Numbered from the stretch's first letter, positions 1-6,866 are shown. The stretch: 11,463 nt of DNA from a candidate division CSSED10-310 bacterium (GCA_016932295.1 JAFGDC010000094.1:1-11463), one strand, 5' to 3'. Numbers and translations are program-made. The notes: generated by a model not told the origin, from the sequence alone.

Positions 1-117
1 AGTTCACCCTTTGTCTCCGTGGCTGCCGTGGAAGATTGGAAGCCAACGCATCGCGACGATCATTACAAGATTCCGGGTACGACCCCAATGAAGAACCCAA
101 AGAGTACGGCACCGTGA
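1..117 (+). other. Possible 3' end of an upstream gene (uncertain)
   Basis: Frame 1 is open from the window edge to a TGA at 115-117. It would give a polar tail ending in roughly MKNPKSTAP. Frame 3 is also open, to a TAA at 171-173, and reads as an acidic then Arg-rich tail. Neither fragment shows a recognisable domain or a clearly better codon pattern, so I cannot say which, if either, is coding. The rest of the interval up to the first confident start at 230 looks like an ordinary upstream region apart from the palindrome at 161-174. Confidence 0.2.
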
Positions 118-160
118 CGCATTCCTTCAGATCGTCACGCCGTTGCCGGTTCACAGGGAG

Positions 161-174
161 ACCACAGTTGTGGT
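161..174. promoter_or_regulatory. 14-bp palindrome, possible operator
   Basis: ACCACA-GT-TGTGGT is a perfect inverted repeat with 6-bp arms and a 2-bp centre. It ends 55 bases before the ATG at 230. It could be an operator for a dimeric regulator of the glycosyltransferase pair. No regulator family is identified, and short palindromes of this size also occur by chance. I see no convincing -35/-10 pair around it. Confidence 0.22.
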
Positions 175-229
175 AATGCATCTGCCTGTCATTGTCAGTC
201 GATCACGAACCGGATACAGGGGGAACGGA

Positions 230-1495
230 ATGAGGACCGGGACCTGGAGCCTACTCTTTTTCTTGGCGGCGTTCCTTGTCCACGGGATCTTCCTGGCGGC
301 GCTGCCTGCCGGTGGCCTCGATTTTCTCTTCCACGATGCCACCAGGGATTACGGCAAGGGGTTCGATTTTTTTTCGATCTACCAGGCCGGATACAATTTC
401 ACCCACGGCATGAGTATCTATTTCGGCGTCCGCGACCACAGCTATGGCGAAGAGTTCAAGGTAGTGCCGTATTTCAGTGGATTCCGTTACCTGCCGATCT
501 ACGCCTATACCTACGGGGTCGCCCTCACATTGTTTGAACCCTGGCATTCGTACTGGATCTGGGTAACCATCGTGGAACTGCTGTTGATCATGAATATCCT
601 GGTGTTGCGGCGGTTGAGCGATGAGCGGGGGACCTTCCTGGTGACGGCGGGCATGTGGCTTGCCTACAGTCCATACTATCTCGAGTTGTTCATGGGGCAG
701 CAGTCCATGGTCACCGTCACGCTGTTGACCGTGATCTGTTACGGCCTGGCTCGGCGGCGGTACCGACTGGTGGACGGTGGCTACATCGCCAGCGTGATGT
801 GGAAACTCAACACGCTGCTGGCGGTGCCCCTGATGCTGCGGCTGCGGCGGTTCCGCGGCCTGCTGCTGCTGACGGTGTTGGTCCTGCTTACCTCGGCGCC
901 CTATTTCCTCCTGGTGGAAGGGAGTTGGCACGAGTTCGTCTTGTACTTCAAGGTGAAAATGATCGCCGACGGTCCCAATTCGCTGGGTTTGTGGGCGCTT
1001 GCCGCCATGCTGCATAAACGGGCGGGGCTGCCTCCCGGTACCTTGCGGCCGCTTCTTCAGGTCATGACCCTGCTGGTGCTTGGCGGATCGGGACTGGTGA
1101 CCTTTCTGAACCGGGAAAGTGATCCCATCCGCCTGCTGGCCGTGTGGATTTCGTCATTCTATCTCGCATACCGGTATGTCTGGGAACATCACTACGTGAT
1201 CATTCTGCCGCTGCTGGCGGTGCTGTGGTTGCGGGAGCGTCGGCTGTTTATCCTGGCGGTCTGGCTGTTGCTGGCAGTGCCGACGCCCTTCGCCCTGTTG
1301 CACCGGCCCGATCTACCCATGCCCCAGGTGGCCTGGACCTGGTGGCAGGACCTTGCGGTACACGCCAAGGTCCTGCCGGTGCTGGCGCTGTGGGGTTGGC
1401 TGTGCGGCGCGGAACTGGTCCGTGCCGCCGGGAAGCGCGATTTGTGGCTGCCCGCGGTTCTGGCGGGACTGCGCGGGCATCTCGGGCAGATATGA
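230..1495 (+). CDS. GT87-type polytopic glycosyltransferase (DUF2029-like)
   Basis: A 421-residue, highly hydrophobic protein with about ten membrane segments. Features typical of the GT87/DUF2029 group are visible. The first is an N-terminal helix followed by an extracytoplasmic loop with GFDFFSIYQAG (Asp46, the probable catalytic acid region) and a THGMSIY stretch. Next comes RYLPIYAY around residue 88, GQQSM near residue 156, and SVMWKLNTLLAVP near residue 190. Known GT87 enzymes use polyprenyl-phosphate sugars on the outer face of the cytoplasmic membrane, for example mannosyltransferases; the donor and acceptor here are unknown. The ATG at 230 is chosen over an in-frame ATG at 143 because AGGGGG lies 6 bases upstream (218-223), and the protein then starts directly with a membrane helix. 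The stop overlaps the next gene's start (ATGA), so the two are probably co-translated. Family call fairly sure, specificity not. Confidence 0.78.
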   Translation: MRTGTWSLLFFLAAFLVHGIFLAALPAGGLDFLFHDATRDYGKGFDFFSIYQAGYNFTHGMSIYFGVRDHSYGEEFKVVPYFSGFRYLPIYAYTYGVALTLFEPWHSYWIWVTIVELLLIMNILVLRRLSDERGTFLVTAGMWLAYSPYYLELFMGQQSMVTVTLLTVICYGLARRRYRLVDGGYIASVMWKLNTLLAVPLMLRLRRFRGLLLLTVLVLLTSAPYFLLVEGSWHEFVLYFKVKMIADGPNSLGLWALAAMLHKRAGLPPGTLRPLLQVMTLLVLGGSGLVTFLNRESDPIRLLAVWISSFYLAYRYVWEHHYVIILPLLAVLWLRERRLFILAVWLLLAVPTPFALLHRPDLPMPQVAWTWWQDLAVHAKVLPVLALWGWLCGAELVRAAGKRDLWLPAVLAGLRGHLGQI

Positions 1496-3036
1496 TGAGG
1501 CGTCATGCACTGGCGCTGATCCTGGTGCTGCTGGTCCTGTTCCTGCATGTCCTCACCTTCTGGGCCTACACGGTGGAAGATTCCTACATTTCCTTTCGGT
1601 ACGCGCGTAATTGGGCCACCGGAAACGGCTTGGTATACAATGTTGGAGACCGGGTCGAAGGCTTTTCGAACTTTTCCTGGGTGATTCTCGCCGGCCTGAT
1701 GTATCGCCTGGATTTCGATGCGCCTATGGTGATGAAGCGTGCCGGCGTGCTGCTGGGCATTGCCGCGGCGGTCCTTATGGTCCTGCTTGCCCCAGCCGCC
1801 GCCTCCTGGCCGGTGCGGCTGGCCGCGCCCATCTGGCTGGCCGGCTCCAGTGCGTTTTGTCTGTGGACGGTCGCCGGTCTGGAAACACCTCTCTTCACCT
1901 TTCTGCTGGTTCTGGCCTGGGTGCTTGCGGTGCGTTGTCCCAGCCGTCGCGGCGCCATGTCGGCCGGCGTGGTGTTCGGCCTGGCCGGTCTCACCAGGCC
2001 GGAGGCGCCCCTTTACGTCCTGTTGTTCGGCGCCGGCGTTCTGTGCGGCCAGCCGTCGCGCCGGGGCCTGCTCCGGTGGGTGCTGCTGGCGCTGGGCTTC
2101 TGTATGGTTTTCATCCCCTTTCTGTGCTTCCGGTACAGCTATTTTGGTGACATTGTCCCCAATACGTATTACGTGAAGTCCGTCCGCTTCCAGGGCGGTG
2201 GTGTCCGCTATCTCTGGCGAGCCCTCCCCTTCACCGGTGTTCTGCCGTTCCTGCTGGCCCCCTTCGGCCTGGGTCGCGGCTCCCGGGCCTGGCGGACCGG
2301 GCTGGCGGCTACCGTGCTGGGCGTGGTGGCCTATACGCTCCACCAGGGAGGCGACTGGATGCCCATGGGGCGGTTCCTGGTGCCCGTCCTGCCGGCGGTT
2401 TGTCTGTTGGGCGCTCACGGTCTTCACCGGTGTGCCGTACGCCTGGAACGTTGCTCGGGCGGTCGCCCGGCGGCCCGCGGCCTGGTCGCGGCGGCGCTTC
2501 TTTTCACCTGTGCCTGGGGGATGGGTTCAGCCAAGCACAATGTGCTCCGCTGGGAGATCAAATTGCAGAAAGAATGGCGGCTGGTGGGCGAGTGGCTGCG
2601 TGACAATGCGCCGTCCGGGAGCGCCATGGCCACGGGACTGGGAGGAATCATTCCGTACCATGCCGGCCTCACCAATTACGACAACGGGGGACTCACGGAC
2701 AAACGTATTGCCGCCATTATCCGCGCCGCGCCGAACCTGGACACGGAGCGGCGCAGGGTGGATGCATACATCATGGAACTGGCGCCCCGCTATTTCCTGA
2801 TACCGAACATCATCCAGCTCTGGGATCGACCGCAGCTCGATCTTTCCGCACTGCGGTGGGAACTGCTGGACAATGCCCGGTTCCGGAGCGAGTATCGATT
2901 GCGCAATGTGCAAGTGGCGGGCAGGTACTTCGCCTACTTCGAGAAGCGCAATGGGCTGAACGGCGGGCCAATGCTGACCGGTGCGGCGGCAGCCGGAACC
3001 GGCGCCCGCCTGGAGAGCGCTGGCGCCGGTGGATGA
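1492..3036 (+). CDS. GT-C membrane glycosyltransferase, GT39/AftB-like
   Basis: A 514-residue protein. After one N-terminal helix comes an extracytoplasmic loop with VEDSYISFRYARN (Glu29-Asp30) and GLVYNVGDRVEGFSNFSW. This is the hallmark loop of the ArnT/PMT-like GT-C group that includes the mycobacterial arabinofuranosyltransferase AftB. About eight to ten further helices follow to around residue 350. A soluble C-terminal region of about 130 residues begins near KEWRLVGEWL and contains GLGGIIPYHAGL and a DNGGLTDKRIA stretch, as in related proteins. Such enzymes move a sugar from a polyprenyl phosphate donor to an outer-leaflet acceptor. The start is the ATG at 1492, overlapping the previous stop, with a second ATG directly after it. 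The open frame extends upstream to 1144, but that part lies inside the GT87 gene in another frame and is unlikely to be used. The Shine-Dalgarno signal is weak, which fits translational coupling. Donor and acceptor cannot be read from the sequence. Confidence 0.78.
   Translation: MMRRHALALILVLLVLFLHVLTFWAYTVEDSYISFRYARNWATGNGLVYNVGDRVEGFSNFSWVILAGLMYRLDFDAPMVMKRAGVLLGIAAAVLMVLLAPAAASWPVRLAAPIWLAGSSAFCLWTVAGLETPLFTFLLVLAWVLAVRCPSRRGAMSAGVVFGLAGLTRPEAPLYVLLFGAGVLCGQPSRRGLLRWVLLALGFCMVFIPFLCFRYSYFGDIVPNTYYVKSVRFQGGGVRYLWRALPFTGVLPFLLAPFGLGRGSRAWRTGLAATVLGVVAYTLHQGGDWMPMGRFLVPVLPAVCLLGAHGLHRCAVRLERCSGGRPAARGLVAAALLFTCAWGMGSAKHNVLRWEIKLQKEWRLVGEWLRDNAPSGSAMATGLGGIIPYHAGLTNYDNGGLTDKRIAAIIRAAPNLDTERRRVDAYIMELAPRYFLIPNIIQLWDRPQLDLSALRWELLDNARFRSEYRLRNVQVAGRYFAYFEKRNGLNGGPMLTGAAAAGTGARLESAGAGG
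2998..3030. terminator. GC-rich hairpin at the convergent gene junction
   Basis: ACCGGCGCC (2998-3006) and GGCGCCGGT (3022-3030) form a perfect 9-bp stem with a 15-base loop, at the very end of the second glycosyltransferase gene. A short T run (3046-3049) follows on the plus strand, but not immediately, so this is not a textbook intrinsic terminator. The two convergent genes leave only 22 bases between their stops (3037-3058), so a terminator, if present, must lie within coding sequence, as this hairpin does. It could also act on transcripts coming from the minus strand. Confidence 0.35.
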
Positions 3037-3058
3037 TTACCATGGTTTTGGCGGGGGA

Positions 3059-4378
3059 CTAGAGGTCATCCTCTGAACTGTCTTCAATGTCATCGAAGGA
3101 GGCATGGCCGCTGTGATCGATCGCCTGCGCTCCGTTGGTGCGCGAGCTGCCGCCGAACCAAGGTTTGTTGGTGCCGAACCTGGTCATGACGGTGGCGCCC
3201 ACGGCGAAGAAGCTGAACAGGAACCAGATGGAAACCCCGATGAAGAAAGGAATGAACAGCAGGAATCCGAGAATCGTGGCACCGATGGTGATGAACAGGA
3301 CCGGATTGCTGGTGGGGGAGTTGAGCAGGGAGAAGAACGAGCGGCCCAGCATGTGGACGCCGGCGATCATGCCGAAGGCGAGGACCAGGATCGAGAACAG
3401 GAGCAGGACCACGGCGAGCGGGATTCCCACGCAGGTGAGGGACAGCAGTGCCGCCACCAGGATGAAGAGGATATAGGAAAGCAATCCATAGGCGAAGGTG
3501 CGGAGCGGATCCACGGTGATTTTTTCGGAAACCTGGGAGACATGATGGGGGAACATGAGCACGATGATCAGGCCCAATCCGAAAAATGCCAGGATCCAGA
3601 TGGATTTGAAGACGATGGGGACCAAACTCCTTCTCGATGAATGTCCGGCGACCACTCCCGGTTCACCGGTGTAACTTCCCCATCGATGGGGTTGCAACGC
3701 CTTCACGATGTTACCCACAAACTTGTTGGACATTTCGATCTGTTCACCATGGATGATCGCACCCGGGTGTTTCCCCACGCGGCCACCCATGGTCACCACG
3801 TCGCCGTCCACCTCGGCCTTGTCGGCGAGGGTCACCGGTCCTCCCATGGAAACCACGTCACCTTCCACCTTGCCCCGTACATCCACCGGTCCTCCAAAGC
3901 TGGCCACAGTGCCAGTCACGACGCCTTCCACGATGATGGCGCCACCGAATGACACCGCATCACCATCCACCACCTCGTTCACCTTCACATGCAGGGGTTC
4001 TCCATAGGACAACCGGTCCCCGGTGGAATTCTTTTGCAGGTTGTCGAAGTCGATGTCCAGATCGAACGCCACTCCATCTTCCGTGGCTACTTTCTCATCG
4101 TCTTCCCCAATGTCTTCCTCGAGGTTTTCTTTCTCCTGCCCTGCGGCATCGTCATCTTCCATTTCGACTGATTGGTCCGGGGCATCATCCGAACCGGGTG
4201 CGGCTTCCATGGCTTCGGCCGGCTGGCGTCCGGTGTCGGGACTATCGACAGTGGCGGCTGGTGCCTCGCTGTATCCGCCGGCCGCGGCCGGATCGTTTTG
4301 GGCGGAAACCGTCCAGTTGTTGCTATGGATGATGGAGATGAACGCGATGACAGAGATGATCAGCCACGTGCGTCTCAT
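3059..4378 (-). CDS. Exported bactofilin-like repeat protein with C-terminal membrane bundle
   Basis: A 439-residue protein with four parts. Residues 1-26 are a signal peptide or N-terminal membrane anchor. Residues 27-115 are a disordered, strongly acidic Asp/Glu/Ala/Pro-rich linker. Residues 130-215 carry a right-handed-helix-like repeat with GDAVSFGG (139), GTVASFGG (156), GDVVSMGG (173) and GDVVTMGG (192), spaced 17-19 residues as in polymer-forming bactofilin/DUF583 domains. Residues 254-400 hold four to five membrane helices, followed by a short acidic tail. The topology suggests that the repeat lies outside the cytoplasmic membrane, whereas classical bactofilins are cytosolic polymers. 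The ATG at 4378 is set by a perfect AAGGAGGT and by the overlap with the anti-sigma stop; the open frame runs further upstream to 4741 but lies in the anti-sigma gene. It is the last gene of the sigma operon and so a likely target or co-sensor of it. Function is not known. Confidence 0.8.
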   Translation of the reverse strand: MRRTWLIISVIAFISIIHSNNWTVSAQNDPAAAGGYSEAPAATVDSPDTGRQPAEAMEAAPGSDDAPDQSVEMEDDDAAGQEKENLEEDIGEDDEKVATEDGVAFDLDIDFDNLQKNSTGDRLSYGEPLHVKVNEVVDGDAVSFGGAIIVEGVVTGTVASFGGPVDVRGKVEGDVVSMGGPVTLADKAEVDGDVVTMGGRVGKHPGAIIHGEQIEMSNKFVGNIVKALQPHRWGSYTGEPGVVAGHSSRRSLVPIVFKSIWILAFFGLGLIIVLMFPHHVSQVSEKITVDPLRTFAYGLLSYILFILVAALLSLTCVGIPLAVVLLLFSILVLAFGMIAGVHMLGRSFFSLLNSPTSNPVLFITIGATILGFLLFIPFFIGVSIWFLFSFFAVGATVMTRFGTNKPWFGGSSRTNGAQAIDHSGHASFDDIEDSSEDDL

Positions 4379-4977
4379 GATCGTACCTCCTTGGTAAATG
4401 TGGTGGTGGCGCGCCTGTGGTCCTGCTCCTGGGCCCGGTAGGCGAGCAGACTGAGGACCGACAATATCGCGATGGCGAACGGCAGCACATGGTAATTGGC
4501 GGATGAAACCTGTCTGGTGAAAATCCGCAGCACCACGCCGACGGAAGAGAGCATATAGTAAGCGGCATTCGTGGCGAGGATAGCCTGCCGGGCGGCGTAA
4601 GAGAACCAGTCGAGGAAATGGATGGATGGCGATGCGAAGGGGAGTCCGGCGCTCAACACGTGCGGCGATGCCAGGATGCACCAGGCTGCCAGCGTGGCGC
4701 AGGCAATGCCTGCCGCCGCCGGCACCCGGCCGAGCCACCATGCCGCCACCCGCCGCGGCGGGGTCTCGATCATGGTCATGACCCGGGCGGTCCAGGCCGC
4801 GGTCACCTCCAGCTCAGGCAGGAGCCGTATGTCCTCGCCCAGGAGTCTGTACTCCGCTGCCAGGCCGGTGCAGGCTGGACAGCCTGACAGGTGCCGCCGG
4901 ACTTCCTCCGCCACCTCCGGCGGCAGGGCGTTATCGGCATAGGCGGCAAGAAGTGCTTCCGCTTTATGGCAGTTCAT
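4375..4977 (-). CDS. Anti-sigma factor with zinc-finger (ZAS/zf-HC2) domain
   Basis: A 200-residue protein. The N-terminal 40 residues carry the ZAS signature Cys3 ... His29-x3-Cys33-x2-Cys36 (RRHLSGCPAC), which binds zinc and clamps the partner ECF sigma factor in many bacteria. Hydrophobic segments at about 85-104 and 163-181 look membrane-spanning; a weaker one at 131-152 may be a third. The protein would therefore hold the sigma factor at the inner membrane and receive a signal from outside or within the membrane. It starts inside the sigma gene (14-base overlap, AGGAG about 8 bases upstream) and its stop overlaps the next gene by ATGA. Regulation by the TGAAAC-N16-CGTA promoter ahead of the sigma gene is expected. 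The extracytoplasmic part is short and resembles no sensor domain that I recognise, so the signal and any proteolysis route are open. Confidence 0.88.
   Translation of the reverse strand: MNCHKAEALLAAYADNALPPEVAEEVRRHLSGCPACTGLAAEYRLLGEDIRLLPELEVTAAWTARVMTMIETPPRRVAAWWLGRVPAAAGIACATLAAWCILASPHVLSAGLPFASPSIHFLDWFSYAARQAILATNAAYYMLSSVGVVLRIFTRQVSSANYHVLPFAIAILSVLSLLAYRAQEQDHRRATTTFTKEVRS
4385..4392 (-). promoter_or_regulatory. Strong ribosome binding site for the bactofilin-like gene
   Basis: AAGGAGGT on the minus strand, 6 bases before the ATG at 4378, is fully complementary to the usual anti-Shine-Dalgarno sequence. It lies inside the last codons of the anti-sigma gene (Lys-Glu-Val). It fixes the start and suggests that the membrane protein is made at a higher rate than a merely coupled gene would be. 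Confidence 0.75.
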
Positions 4978-5539
4978 GGTTGTACTCCTCGCTCATCCGT
5001 GTGAGTATCTCGTGAAGTTGCTTGAGGCCGCGATGCACCCTGACTTTCACTGTATTTACCGGCAGCGCCAGGATCTCCGCCGCCTCCGCGTAAGCCAATC
5101 CCTCATGAAACCTCAGCCAGAGCGGCATGCGATATCGTTCCGGCAGTTTGTCCATGGCCTGGTTCACCAGCCGGCTCCGCTCCCGGCGCTGCATGTCCTC
5201 CAGGATGTCGGTACTCAGGCTGGATGCCGGTGCCAGTGCTTCCTCGCTCACATTGTCCACGGAGACGTCGGTGACCCGTTGAGAGCGCATGAAATCAATG
5301 GCTCGATTCACGGCGATGCGATGCAGCCAGGTGCTGAAAGAGCGGCGCCGGTCGAACTGGGTCAACCGCTGGAAGACCTTCAGAAACACATCCTGGGCCA
5401 GGTCCAGTGCAGTGTCCCGATTCCTCACGATCCTCCAGATCACGGTAACCACCTTCCTCTGATACGCCAGCACGAGTTGCTCGAATGCCTTCCGGTCGCC
5501 CGACAAGCAGCGGCCGACCAGTTCGGAATCGCGGTCCAT
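4964..5539 (-). CDS. ECF-type RNA polymerase sigma factor
   Basis: A 191-residue sigma70-family protein of normal ECF size. Region 2 (about residues 15-88) contains ALDLAQDVFLKVFQRL, the -10 recognition and core-binding part, and FSTWLHRIAVNRAIDFMR. Region 4 (about 120-178) has LPERYRMPLWLRFHEGLAY and the helix-turn-helix EILALPVNTVKVRVHRGLKQ for -35 binding. A 30-residue Ser/Asp/Glu-rich linker joins them, and region 3 is absent as expected. The ATG at 5539 has AGGAAGG 7 bases upstream. The longer frame to 5605 is rejected because the ECF promoter at 5567-5592 falls inside it. The anti-sigma gene overlaps its 3' end by 14 bases, so the two are made together. Comparable sigma/ZAS pairs answer envelope or oxidative stress; which stimulus applies here is not visible. 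Confidence 0.9.
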   Translation of the reverse strand: MDRDSELVGRCLSGDRKAFEQLVLAYQRKVVTVIWRIVRNRDTALDLAQDVFLKVFQRLTQFDRRRSFSTWLHRIAVNRAIDFMRSQRVTDVSVDNVSEEALAPASSLSTDILEDMQRRERSRLVNQAMDKLPERYRMPLWLRFHEGLAYAEAAEILALPVNTVKVRVHRGLKQLHEILTRMSEEYNHELP

Positions 5540-5566
5540 CGCGAAACCTTCCTCTCTACACCTTGA

Positions 5567-5592
5567 TACGATGCGTTCAGGGAATGGTTTCA
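5567..5592 (-). promoter_or_regulatory. ECF-type promoter, TGAAAC-N16-CGTA (autoregulation)
   Basis: On the minus strand TGAAAC (5592-5587) is followed by exactly 16 bases and CGTA (5570-5567). This equals the consensus of Bacillus subtilis sigmaW and of many other ECF factors. The -10 ends 27 bases before the sigma start, leaving a short leader that contains the ribosome binding site. Position and match point to transcription of the operon by its own sigma factor. Confirming it needs 5' end mapping. Confidence 0.7.
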
Positions 5593-5612
5593 AGAGCATC
5601 ACCACTTTACCC

Positions 5613-5640
5613 GCCGTGGAGAAGACAACGCAATCACGGC
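5613..5640. promoter_or_regulatory. Inverted repeat upstream of the ECF promoter
   Basis: GCCGTG (5613-5618) and CACGGC (5635-5640) are perfect 6-bp arms with 16 bases between them, centred about 35 bases upstream of the -35 element of the sigma operon. It might be an activator or repressor site, but arms of this size can arise by chance. Confidence 0.15.
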
Positions 5641-5706
5641 CGTTCGGGGAACAAGCCGCTCCGCGTTCAGATGGGGGGTGCCTTTCACCACCGGCGGTAA
5701 TAGCGA

Positions 5707-5735
5707 TTGAAAAGTGAGCGTCTTTGCTTTACTTT
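5707..5735 (+). promoter_or_regulatory. Sigma70-like promoter for the PRPP synthase gene
   Basis: TTGAAA (5707-5712), a 17-base spacer and TACTTT (5730-5735) give a fair housekeeping promoter, about 50 bases before the start at 5787. TCTTAT at 5735-5740 is an alternative -10. It points away from the ECF promoter, so the intergenic region serves two divergent units. Confidence 0.4.
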
Positions 5736-5774
5736 CTTATGTTGCGGCTGATCTGGTATCCATGGAACCATTGC

Positions 5775-5780
5775 GGGAGG
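5775..5780 (+). promoter_or_regulatory. Ribosome binding site deciding the PRPP synthase start
   Basis: GGGAGG directly abuts an ATG at 5781, too close for use, and lies 6 bases before the in-frame ATG at 5787. This favours 5787 as the start over 5781 and over the distant ATG at 5724, which lies upstream of the site and within the -35/-10 spacer. Confidence 0.6.
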
Positions 5781-5786
5781 ATGAAG

Positions 5787-6866
5787 ATGCGTGGAATCAA
5801 TCCCGATGAGATGGCGTTGCTCCTGTTCGGGAAAGACGAATTCCTGGAAAGACTGGTGTACTTCTTTTCGAAAGCCGGGATGGAGCAATGCATCCTGGAG
5901 ATGGAATGCAAGAAGTTCAACAACAGCGAGCTGCATGTGCATGTGGCGGGCAACATCCGCCGGAAAAATGTATACGTGGTGGCGAATTTCCTCGGATATA
6001 ACTGCGAATTCGATCCCAACATCGGCTACATGCGGCTGTTCATCATCAATGATGTCTGCCGCCGCGCATCGGCTGCCGAGATCAATGACATCCTGCCGTT
6101 CATTCCCTATCTCCGCCAGGACCGAAAGGACAAGCCGCGTGTACCCATCAGTGCCAAACTGTTCGCCAACCTGACCGAGCATTCCGGCGCCGACCGCCTG
6201 GTGACCGTGGACATGCACGTGGATCAGATCCAGGGATTCTATGATCTTCCTGTGGATCACTTCACGGCTCTTCCCCTGTTCGCGGAAGAGTTCTTCGAGG
6301 AGTCCCTGTCCAGCGACGAGGAAAACCTGTTCTGCGTGGATTTTTTCTCGGTGAAAAGGCCGATCAATCCGGACGAGTGGATCATCGTGGCCACCGATGC
6401 CGGCGCCATGAAACGCGCGCGGGATCTGAAGACGCTCATCTATCACAAATATAAAAAGAAAGTCGATGTGGCCATGCTGGAGAAGACCAGGGTGAAAGGC
6501 GAGCCGGAAGTGCATTACCTGGTCGGCAATGTCGAGGGTAAAAACGCGATAATCGTGGATGACATTGTTGATACCGCCGGCACCTTGATTCGTGGTCTGA
6601 AAAAGTTACGGGACCACCAGGTCAAGGACATCTATGTCTGCGCCACGCACGGCATTTTTTCGAACAATGCCGAGGAACGCCTCCGAGAATCCGGGATACG
6701 GATGATCATCACCGATTCCATACCTCGTTCCAGAGAGTATCTTGAGGATAACCGGGACTGGCTCAAGGTCAGGTGCCTTGCGCCGTTGTTGGCCAAGGGG
6801 ATCACGCGGATTCAAAAGGGAGAATCGGTGAGCGAACTGTTTCATGACCTCAACCGTGATCGATGA
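5787..6866 (+). CDS. prs: Ribose-phosphate pyrophosphokinase, long divergent form
   Basis: The enzyme transfers diphosphate from ATP to ribose 5-phosphate to give PRPP, the precursor of nucleotides, His and Trp; it is cytosolic. Conserved motifs are present in order: FNNSE (44-48, replacing the usual FSDGE), RRASAAEI (92), YLRQDRKDKPRVPISAK (108-124), VDMHVDQIQGF with catalytic His144 (141-151), LPVDH (154), IIVATDAGAMKRARD (199), the flexible-loop Lys233 and Arg235, and the PRPP loop VDDIVDTAGT (257-266). At 359 residues it is about 40 longer than the usual 310-320. The extra length comes partly from an acidic insertion near 175-196 and partly from a longer stretch near 65-80 and the C-terminus. 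The catalytic set looks complete, so activity is likely; the N-terminus, which takes part in ATP and subunit contacts, is divergent. It stands alone, divergent from the sigma operon, with 90 bases before the next gene. Confidence 0.88.
   Translation: MRGINPDEMALLLFGKDEFLERLVYFFSKAGMEQCILEMECKKFNNSELHVHVAGNIRRKNVYVVANFLGYNCEFDPNIGYMRLFIINDVCRRASAAEINDILPFIPYLRQDRKDKPRVPISAKLFANLTEHSGADRLVTVDMHVDQIQGFYDLPVDHFTALPLFAEEFFEESLSSDEENLFCVDFFSVKRPINPDEWIIVATDAGAMKRARDLKTLIYHKYKKKVDVAMLEKTRVKGEPEVHYLVGNVEGKNAIIVDDIVDTAGTLIRGLKKLRDHQVKDIYVCATHGIFSNNAEERLRESGIRMIITDSIPRSREYLEDNRDWLKVRCLAPLLAKGITRIQKGESVSELFHDLNRDR

Noticed and set aside
251..1015. 254-codon open frame on the minus strand opposite the GT87 gene
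   Set aside because: The product is a Gln/His/Arg/Pro-rich low-complexity chain with no domain, a shadow of a GC-rich membrane-protein gene.
1144..1491. N-terminal extension of the second glycosyltransferase
   Set aside because: It lies wholly inside the GT87 gene, has an Ala/Arg/Gly-rich shadow composition, and the natural membrane start is at the ATGA overlap.
1192..2427. 411-codon open frame on the minus strand opposite both glycosyltransferases
   Set aside because: It spans two real genes and has shadow composition (Gln, His, Arg, Gly) and no motif; length alone is not evidence in GC-rich DNA.
3104..3640. 178-codon acidic open frame on the plus strand
   Set aside because: It is antisense to the membrane-helix part of the bactofilin-like gene; the Glu/Asp/Gln/His-rich product is what antisense of hydrophobic codons gives.
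4379..4741. N-terminal extension of the bactofilin-like protein
   Set aside because: It lies inside the anti-sigma gene in another frame; the perfect AAGGAGGT and signal peptide place the start at 4378.
5573..5670. GCGTTCAG occurring twice (5573-5580 and 5663-5670)
   Set aside because: An 8-base direct repeat 90 bases apart is close to chance, and the first copy falls in the spacer of the ECF promoter.
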